From: JAEZFI01 sp044508215
GTDB taxonomy: Bacteria; Actinomycetota; Acidimicrobiia; Acidimicrobiales; Microtrichaceae
NCBI GenBank assembly: GCA_044508215.1
Contig: JBIQID010000107.1
Span: 1 to 11,017 of the forward strand
Reading direction: 5' to 3'
Length of the DNA: 11,017 nt
The translations under genes and the position numbers were made by a program. The notes below the pieces were generated by a model. It was not told the DNA's origin. It ran no database searches and saw nothing but the letters and a program-made list of their open reading frames with translations. Of the stretch, positions 6,828 to 11,017 are shown piece by piece. Every line of letters starts with the position of its first letter. Within the stretch, counting starts at the first letter, position 1.

Positions 6828-8054
6828 ATGTTGACGCCGTACGACGAGTTCCCGGTCCACCAGTACTCGCAGCCGTTCAGCGTGATGCCGGTGAGCGACT
6901 TCAACTGGGACGACGGCTACTACTTCGGCGTCTACAGCGCGGACGCCGGGGTGCACCTGTACTCGGGTCTGCGGGTCACGCCGAACGCCGACACCGTCGG
7001 TGCCTACGCCGGCGTGAACCGCAACGGCGTGCAGCGGACCGTGCGCAGCAGCCGCATCTGGCGGCCCGACTTCGACGTCGCAGTGGGTCCGATCCGCTAC
7101 GAGTTCGAGGAGCCGTTCAAGACGATCCGCCTCGTGCTCGAGCCGAACGAGTCGGGCCTCGCGTTCGACATCCGCTGGCTGGCGCTGTCGCCGCCGCACC
7201 AGGAGGAGCACCACGTCGCTCGGAGCCGTGGACGTCTCACCACCGACCAGACGCGCTACTCGCAGACGGGCACCGCCGAGGGTTGGATCGAGATCGACGG
7301 CGAGCGGATAGAGGTGCGCCCGCACGAGTGGTACTCGATGCGTGACCACTCGTGGGGCCTCTACGAGCCGCGCAGCCCGCTGAGCGATCCGGTGAAGTGG
7401 CTGCCGCCGAAGGAGAAGACGGCCGGCCGTCGTGCGCTGCGGTTCTGGATGCCGTTCGAGTCGAAGGAGCTGGGCGGCTTCTACCAGTTCCACGAGGACG
7501 AGCACGGCGGGCAGGGCGGGCTGAACGACGTGTTCGGCACCCCGTTCGAGGGCCAGCTCCACCTCCACGACGAGGCGGAGACGACGGTGCGCCTGGTGAG
7601 CGGTTCGCACGACCTGCGGTTCAAGCCGGGGACCCGGCTGATGCAGGGCGGGACGATCGACCTCGTCGACGAGGACGGCGGCGAGTGGCGCCAGGAGCTC
7701 GAGGTGGCGATCCCGCCGTGGCTGACCTTCCCCATCGGGTACTACGAGGGCACCTGGAAGGACGGCGGCAACATCCACACCTACCACGGGCCCGAGAACC
7801 CCTACGTGGAGTGGGACGAGTTCGACTTCTCCGACCAGCCGACCAGCCACCGCGACTACAACGGCCGCGAGTACCAGGGCATCTACGGCGGTGAGTACCT
7901 GGTGAAGGTCCGCACCGAGGGCCCGGATGGGTTCACCTCCGAGGGCCAGGCGCAGATCGAGTTCTTCGTGCACCGGACCCATGGGCGCTACGGGGAGGCC
8001 CCTGCTCCCCAGGCGTCGGAGGGCTCTGAGGGGTCAGAGGGGCCCCCTAAGTAA
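6828..8054 (+). CDS. DUF7064/CrtC-AttH-like lipocalin-fold protein
   Basis: 408 residues from ATG 6828, with AGGAG six bases upstream. No signal peptide or membrane segment is visible, so it is likely cytosolic. The protein is rich in beta-strand-like Trp/Tyr/Asp segments and carries the diagnostic MRDHSWG (171-177) near its middle, preceded by a short strand pair (WIEIDGERIEV). This G/RDHSWG element occurs in the CrtC/AttH-like hydroxylated-lipid protein superfamily and in the DUF7064/DUF7065 proteins often found near isoprenoid or sterol catabolism genes. The C-terminus ends in a low-complexity SEGSEGSEGPPK tail. It is second in a two-gene unit after the F420 oxidoreductase, and its stop codon lies inside the AT-rich motif that belongs to the next promoter. 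It may bind or hydrate a hydrophobic substrate. The exact family name is from memory. Confidence 0.75.
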   Translation: MLTPYDEFPVHQYSQPFSVMPVSDFNWDDGYYFGVYSADAGVHLYSGLRVTPNADTVGAYAGVNRNGVQRTVRSSRIWRPDFDVAVGPIRYEFEEPFKTIRLVLEPNESGLAFDIRWLALSPPHQEEHHVARSRGRLTTDQTRYSQTGTAEGWIEIDGERIEVRPHEWYSMRDHSWGLYEPRSPLSDPVKWLPPKEKTAGRRALRFWMPFESKELGGFYQFHEDEHGGQGGLNDVFGTPFEGQLHLHDEAETTVRLVSGSHDLRFKPGTRLMQGGTIDLVDEDGGEWRQELEVAIPPWLTFPIGYYEGTWKDGGNIHTYHGPENPYVEWDEFDFSDQPTSHRDYNGREYQGIYGGEYLVKVRTEGPDGFTSEGQAQIEFFVHRTHGRYGEAPAPQASEGSEGSEGPPK

Positions 8055-8097
8055 AATCCTTGTCGGCAACAACGATTTGACTTACCATGTAGCAATG
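8048..8097. promoter_or_regulatory. Putative TetR operator half-sites at the dioxygenase promoter
   Basis: Two copies of an 11-base half-site differ at one base: GATTTTACTTA on minus (8058-8048) and GATTTGACTTA on plus (8074-8084), pointing outward. The left copy is part of a 13-base exact match to 5772-5784. The right copy contains TTGACTTA, shared with 5760-5767, and continues with a degenerate second arm (GTAGCAA) into the start codon. The arrangement differs from the inward-facing dyad at 5763-5776, so binding geometry may differ. Confidence 0.5.
8060..8088 (+). promoter_or_regulatory. Candidate leaderless promoter for the dioxygenase gene
   Basis: TTGTCG (8060-8065), a 17-base spacer and TACCAT (8083-8088, fits TAnnnT) place the +1 base at 8095, the A of the start ATG. 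There is no Shine-Dalgarno sequence before that ATG, which agrees with a leaderless message. TAAAAT at 8052-8057 is an alternative -10. Confidence 0.5.
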
Positions 8098-8919
8098 CGT
8101 TCGAACTACGTGACCCCCGAGATGCGGCGCCAGTTCCAAGAGGACGGTGTCGTCTACCTCCCCCAGGTCCTCGACGACGAGTGGCTCGGTCTCGTGAAGT
8201 GGGGCTTGAAGCGGAACCTCGGCTCTCCGGGGCCGATGGCGAAGCGCCTGTTCCCGGACACCGACCGTGAGTTCTACGAGGACTACTGCAACTACGCGTC
8301 GACCCCCGAGTACCAGATCCTGCTGAGGGACTCGCCGATCGTCGACGTGGTGGCCGACATCCTCGGGACCGAGAACCTCTGGCTCTTCTACGAGCAGGTG
8401 TTCCTGAAGAAGGGCGGCACCGAGCGTCGCACCCCGTGGCACCAGGACCTCACGTACTGGTGCACCGGTGGCACGCAGCTGGCCGGCTTCTGGATCACCA
8501 TGGACCCGGTCCCGAAGGACCAGTCGCTCGAGTTCGTGCGTGGCTCGCACAAGGGACCGCTGTACGCCGGCGCCGGGTTCGACCCCGACGACGAGACCAA
8601 GCCGTTCTACGAGGGCATGCCCCGCATCCCCGACATCCAGGCGAACCGCGACGACTTCGACATCGTGTCGTGGGAGATCACCCCGGGCGACGTGGTGATG
8701 TTCCACCCGGCGATGCTCCACGGTGGCGGCGCCATCAAGGAGGGGCAGCGGCGCACGTTGTCGGTCCGCTTCTTCGGTGACGACGTGACCTACCGCGAGC
8801 TCCCCGGTCGTGCCGAGCCGTCGTACCCCGGTCTCGCCGAGACGCTGAAGCCGGGCGAGCCGCTTCGGGGCCACTGGTTCCCGCAGCTGCTGCCGCGGCC
8901 CACGACCCCGCTCTGGTGA
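8095..8919 (+). CDS. Phytanoyl-CoA dioxygenase (PhyH) family Fe(II)/2-oxoglutarate oxygenase
   Basis: 274 residues from ATG 8095. Upstream in-frame sequence is open but lies within the DUF7064 gene and lacks a better start. The double-stranded beta-helix iron site is clear: His116 and Asp118 in TPWHQDLTYW, the distal His209 in AMLHGGG, and Arg220 eleven residues later for 2-oxoglutarate, the same His-to-Arg spacing as human PHYH (264/275). The N-terminus (QFQEDGVVYLPQVL) is typical of the family. Expected chemistry is hydroxylation of an unactivated carbon, for example next to a branch, using O2 and 2-oxoglutarate. This would prepare a branched or cyclic acid for the beta-oxidation enzymes encoded upstream. 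Human PHYH uses phytanoyl-CoA, but bacterial relatives vary widely, so the substrate is open. It has its own promoter, with motif copies shared with the TetR intergenic region. Confidence 0.92.
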   Translation: MRSNYVTPEMRRQFQEDGVVYLPQVLDDEWLGLVKWGLKRNLGSPGPMAKRLFPDTDREFYEDYCNYASTPEYQILLRDSPIVDVVADILGTENLWLFYEQVFLKKGGTERRTPWHQDLTYWCTGGTQLAGFWITMDPVPKDQSLEFVRGSHKGPLYAGAGFDPDDETKPFYEGMPRIPDIQANRDDFDIVSWEITPGDVVMFHPAMLHGGGAIKEGQRRTLSVRFFGDDVTYRELPGRAEPSYPGLAETLKPGEPLRGHWFPQLLPRPTTPLW

Positions 8920-8986
8920 CGGGCCGGTGATGGCTCGTTGATGCGCTGGTGACCGGGGCGGCGTCTCGCTGAGCGGGGCGTCGCTC

Positions 8987-9017
8987 GGGCGGTCGGGTTT
9001 CTCCGACCCAACCGCCC
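8987..9017. terminator. Hairpin, probable terminator of the dioxygenase gene
   Basis: GGGCGGT pairs with ACCGCCC at the ends. After one mismatch GGGT pairs with ACCC, leaving a TTCTCCG loop. No T-run follows. It sits 68 bases past the dioxygenase stop. GC-rich actinobacteria often use such hairpins without a U-tract. Confidence 0.5.
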
Positions 9018-9052
9018 AGGTCACCACAAGAACCCCCCACCCCAGCATCCCT

Positions 9053-9091
9053 GCTGCGCGGGATCGGCCCCCTTTCCCGGTCCCGCGCAGC
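9053..9091. terminator. 15-bp hairpin, probable terminator of the HNH gene
   Basis: The left arm 9053-9067 (GCTGCGCGGGATCGG) pairs with 9077-9091 (CCGGTCCCGCGCAGC) over 15 pairs, one of them a T-G wobble, around a nine-base loop. It lies beyond the stop of the minus-strand HNH gene and could stop transcription from either side. Confidence 0.6.
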
Positions 9092-9236
9092 TAGGGGTGC
9101 TGATCCGCGCAGGAGCGCCCGACGGCGCGGGGTGCCGTGGGCGCGGTGGCGGGTTCTGTCCGGATCACCTGCTGGGTGGGGCCGGTGCCGCTGGAGCTCT
9201 CGAGCTCTGGGGCAGGGGTGGAGACGTTTGGCCTCG

Positions 9237-10475
9237 TCAGGCCCGGAGTGCTCCCGGTGGTGGTCGGGAGTGCAGCTCCTGCCCGAACGGTGTTTTCCAC
9301 GTGTGGGTGCCGTCGGCATTCGCGGTCATGGACCAGCCCTGGCGATGCGTGACCCCGTGGTGGAACGGGCACAGCGGCACCAAGTTGATGAGATCGGTGC
9401 GGCCGAAGGGGTCCCACTCGATGATGTGGTGGATGTGGCAGCCGTGCAGCGGCACGTTGCAGCCCGGGAAGGCGCAGGTGCCGTTGTGGCGGTAGAGGAG
9501 TGCGCGGCGCTGGTCGCGGTTGGCGTAGCGGGCCGAGCGCCCGAGGTCGAGCGGCACGCCGAGCTGGTCGACGAGGAGCAGTGAGAAGTCGGCGTTGCAG
9601 CTGAGGTAGTTCATGATCCGGTCGGAGACGGTGGTGCCGAACAGGCTGGTGGCACGGGTGATCTCGTCGACCTCGCACACGAGCGTGATGTCGGTGGCGG
9701 GCTCGGTGGCAGTGCCTGCCAGCCGCGCTTGGTGACCTTGGCGGATCAGCTCGGCGAGAGCGAGTGCGTTGAGGCAGGTGCGGTACGGGACCGAGATCTC
9801 GCCGTTGGTCGCCTTCTCGTCGAGCTTGAACCGCCGGTACTGGTCGTCGGCGCCCTGGTAGATGGCCTCTTCGACGCTGAGCGCCCACGGTCCGATGAAC
9901 TCTCCCCGGACGAAGAGCCGGTTGCCGTTGCGGCTGGCAGTGAGGCGGTTGAGGGTGTGGTCGAAGTCGTCGGGCTTGGGACCGTCGACGTCGAGGCGCG
10001 CCGCGATGTCGTCGACCTTGCGCTTCCACGCCTCGAACCTGACGCCCTCCGCGTAGGCGATGATCTCGTTCTCGAGCGCGCGGAAGGGATCGCGGATGCG
10101 CTCGTTGCCGACGTGGTGGGCCATCACGTTCGCGTGCGGCTCGCCGATCTCACCGGCCTGGAGCGCGCCGAGGGTGCGGGGGAGCCATTCGTGGAGGCGG
10201 CGGGCGACGCGCACCCGTCGGTCGGCGGCGGTCTTGGGGACCACGGTGTGGTGTTCGAGCCATCGGGCGGTGCGCAGCCCGAAGCGTTCGTCGGTGACGT
10301 CTTCGGCGTCGATCTGGGCGAGGACGTTCACACGGGCTGCGTCGACGAATCGCTGCAGCTGCTCGATGCCCTCGGCCGCCTCGACGAGCTGGTTCGGCGT
10401 CAGTCCGCGAGCGTCGGAGGTGGCCGCGCTGGCCATGGCCTCCTTCAACTCCGCGAGAGATGCCGTGTCGAACAT
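9237..10475 (-). CDS. DUF222 / HNH endonuclease domain protein (13E12 repeat type)
   Basis: 412 residues from ATG 10475-10473. A GTG at 10505 would add ten residues, but the ATG follows a TAGTGT -10 at exactly leaderless distance and is preferred. Residues about 20-320 form the mostly helical DUF222 region common in actinobacterial 13E12-family proteins. The C-terminus carries the HNH nuclease: zinc pair Cys334 and Cys339 (CAFPGC), CHIHHI with His349/His350, Asn364 in INLVPLC, and Cys369, His372 and His373 (CPFHH). All metal and catalytic positions appear intact. This family is often present in many copies per genome, and its role is poorly defined (suspected DNA cleavage, mobile-element or defence association). 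It is convergent with the dioxygenase gene and separated by two hairpins, so it is probably unrelated to the catabolic island. Confidence 0.9.
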   Translation of the reverse strand: MFDTASLAELKEAMASAATSDARGLTPNQLVEAAEGIEQLQRFVDAARVNVLAQIDAEDVTDERFGLRTARWLEHHTVVPKTAADRRVRVARRLHEWLPRTLGALQAGEIGEPHANVMAHHVGNERIRDPFRALENEIIAYAEGVRFEAWKRKVDDIAARLDVDGPKPDDFDHTLNRLTASRNGNRLFVRGEFIGPWALSVEEAIYQGADDQYRRFKLDEKATNGEISVPYRTCLNALALAELIRQGHQARLAGTATEPATDITLVCEVDEITRATSLFGTTVSDRIMNYLSCNADFSLLLVDQLGVPLDLGRSARYANRDQRRALLYRHNGTCAFPGCNVPLHGCHIHHIIEWDPFGRTDLINLVPLCPFHHGVTHRQGWSMTANADGTHTWKTPFGQELHSRPPPGALRA

Positions 10476-10482
10476 GCGTACG

Positions 10483-10488
10483 ACACTA
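10483..10488 (-). promoter_or_regulatory. Candidate -10 for a leaderless HNH transcript
   Basis: Read on minus, TAGTGT (10488 to 10483) fits TAnnnT and places transcription start at 10476, one base before the ATG. No Shine-Dalgarno lies at a useful distance (the nearest G-run is about 20 bases upstream) and no clear -35 is seen. Confidence 0.4.
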
Positions 10489-10505
10489 GGAGGCCCCTGT
10501 GACAC

Positions 10506-10760
10506 TCACTGGCGCTGAAACGCCTAAAGGCGCCCCGCCGCAGTGTGAACCACGTCACATCAACCTGACGCAGGCGCGCGCCCTGGGCAGTTGAAGACCA
10601 TGCCCCCGTCGCTAAAACGCTGAGGCGCGGGGCGGGGAGTCTTCGGGCCGTCGAGCCTTCCGCGCACGACATCAGGAGTGACCCCTGGCGTGTGCGCTGA
10701 CTCAACAGGTCCTGTCGGCTGCGTGTCCCGGGCTGCGACTGCAACACGAACTTGCTGCGG
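10506..10760. other. Intergenic region between HNH gene and tRNA-Lys
   Basis: No convincing gene. It contains GGCGC...GCGCC inverted pieces (10511-10534) and two loosely similar segments starting CGCTGAAACGC (10513) and CGCTAAAACGC (10610). Its use, if any, is unclear. Confidence 0.5.
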
Positions 10761-10833
10761 TGGGCCGCCTGGGGCTCGAACCCAGTACCTGAGGATTAAA
10801 AGTCCCCTGCTCTACCCGTTGAGCTAGCGGCCC
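10761..10833 (-). tRNA. tRNA-Lys (anticodon TTT)
   Basis: Read on minus, the full cloverleaf is present. Acceptor GGGCCGC pairs with GCGGCCC, and the D arm is GCTC/GAGC. The anticodon stem GGGGA/TCCTC (one G-T pair) has loop CTTTTAA with anticodon TTT. The T arm is CTGGG, TTCGAAC, CCCAG, and the discriminator is A. The 3' CCA is not encoded (the next bases are CCG), which is common in actinobacteria, where it is added afterwards. It lies 113 bases downstream of a membrane-protein gene on the same strand. Confidence 0.96.
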
Positions 10834-10946
10834 GCGGTCGACGGTAGCCGTGTCGGCGGCGGCTCTCGTGGTGCCAGGCCGCTCGGGTGGCGAGTCTCGA
10901 AGTGTGCGTAGCGCTCAGTGCCTCGGGGCGACGCGTTCCGAACCGA

Positions 10947-11017
10947 CTACCGCTTGTCGGGAAGCACCCGTAGGAACAGGACCCCGAGCAGGAGCGGTCC
11001 CAGGAAGAAGAACAGCA
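10947..11017 (-). CDS. C-terminal end of a membrane protein (partial)
   Basis: The minus-strand frame entering from the right edge gives LFFFLGPLLLGVLFLRVLPD followed by KR and a TAG stop at 10949-10947. These 22 residues look like one hydrophobic membrane helix with a basic cytosolic end. Too little is visible to name a family. The tRNA-Lys gene follows on the same strand. Confidence 0.55.
   Translation of the reverse strand, partial: LFFFLGPLLLGVLFLRVLPDKR

Larger units (their letters stand above)
8920..9236. other. Intergenic region, 317 bases, no gene
   Basis: This gap separates the convergent dioxygenase and HNH genes. No open frame here resembles a protein. It holds two hairpins (8987-9017 and 9053-9091), probably ending the two transcripts, and a C-rich run (9032-9044). 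Nothing else was recognised. Confidence 0.7.

Noticed and set aside
5757..7982. 741-codon open frame on minus, opposite the F420 oxidoreductase and DUF7064 genes
   Set aside because: Its translation is Arg/Val/His-rich with no domain pattern; it is an antisense by-product of high GC third positions in the two plus-strand genes, which have clear family motifs.
7927..8094. Upstream extension of the dioxygenase frame
   Set aside because: Lies inside the DUF7064 gene and adds Arg/Ser-rich sequence unlike the PhyH family; ATG 8095 matches the family N-terminus.
10513..10637. Possible direct repeats CGCTGAAACGC / CGCTAAAACGC as an attachment site or small RNA
   Set aside because: Similarity beyond the first 11 bases is weak and no integrase or conserved RNA structure is visible.
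10445..10747. 100-codon open frame on minus upstream of the HNH gene
   Set aside because: Overlaps the HNH start, no ribosome site, composition unlike a protein and no recognised domain.
1..11017. CRISPR array, insertion sequence, prophage or toxin-antitoxin system
   Set aside because: No spaced repeat series, transposase, terminal inverted repeats, phage genes or small paired genes were found.

Overview
The window is GC-rich (about 70% by eye), with tightly packed genes and TAnnnT-type -10 elements. It encodes a coenzyme F420-type luciferase-like oxidoreductase and a DUF222/HNH endonuclease of the 13E12 type. Together these point to an actinobacterium. The acyl-CoA, F420 and phytanoyl-dioxygenase content would suit an environmental Acidimicrobiia-like lineage or a Mycobacteriales/Nocardioides-like one, but the exact lineage is a guess.

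Layout. (1) 1-1334, minus strand: an aminoglycoside-phosphotransferase-fold kinase with a DUF6285-like C-terminal extension, cut by the left edge. (2) 1417-5042, plus strand: a tight four-gene operon of SnoaL-like protein, enoyl-CoA hydratase, thiolase and long-chain-type acyl-CoA dehydrogenase. (3) 5075-5695, minus strand: a TetR repressor convergent with that operon. (4) 5817-8054, plus strand: an F420-type LLM oxidoreductase and a DUF7064/CrtC-like lipocalin-fold protein. (5) 8095-8919, plus strand: a phytanoyl-CoA dioxygenase-family Fe(II)/2-oxoglutarate oxygenase with its own promoter. (6) 8920-9236: an intergenic stretch with two hairpins. (7) 9237-10475, minus strand: DUF222-HNH endonuclease. 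(8) 10761-10833, minus strand: tRNA-Lys(TTT). (9) 10947-11017, minus strand: the last 22 codons of a membrane protein.

Items 1-5 look like one catabolic island. Dehydrogenase, hydratase and thiolase supply three of the four beta-oxidation steps; no 3-hydroxyacyl-CoA dehydrogenase or CoA ligase lies in the window. The dioxygenase, the F420 oxidoreductase, the lipocalin-like protein and the SnoaL-like protein would act on an unusual substrate, perhaps branched, isoprenoid or hydroxylated. The kinase resembles the 4-hydroxyacyl-CoA kinase module (LvaA/LvaB, ACAD10/11). The substrate cannot be read from the sequence.

The most notable non-coding signal is an AT-rich motif (TTGAC..A, then TAAGT) that stands out from the GC-rich background at three promoters: 1366-1386, 5757-5784 and 8048-8097. 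The central copy lies directly upstream of the TetR gene. This suggests a small local regulon of all the catabolic units under that repressor.
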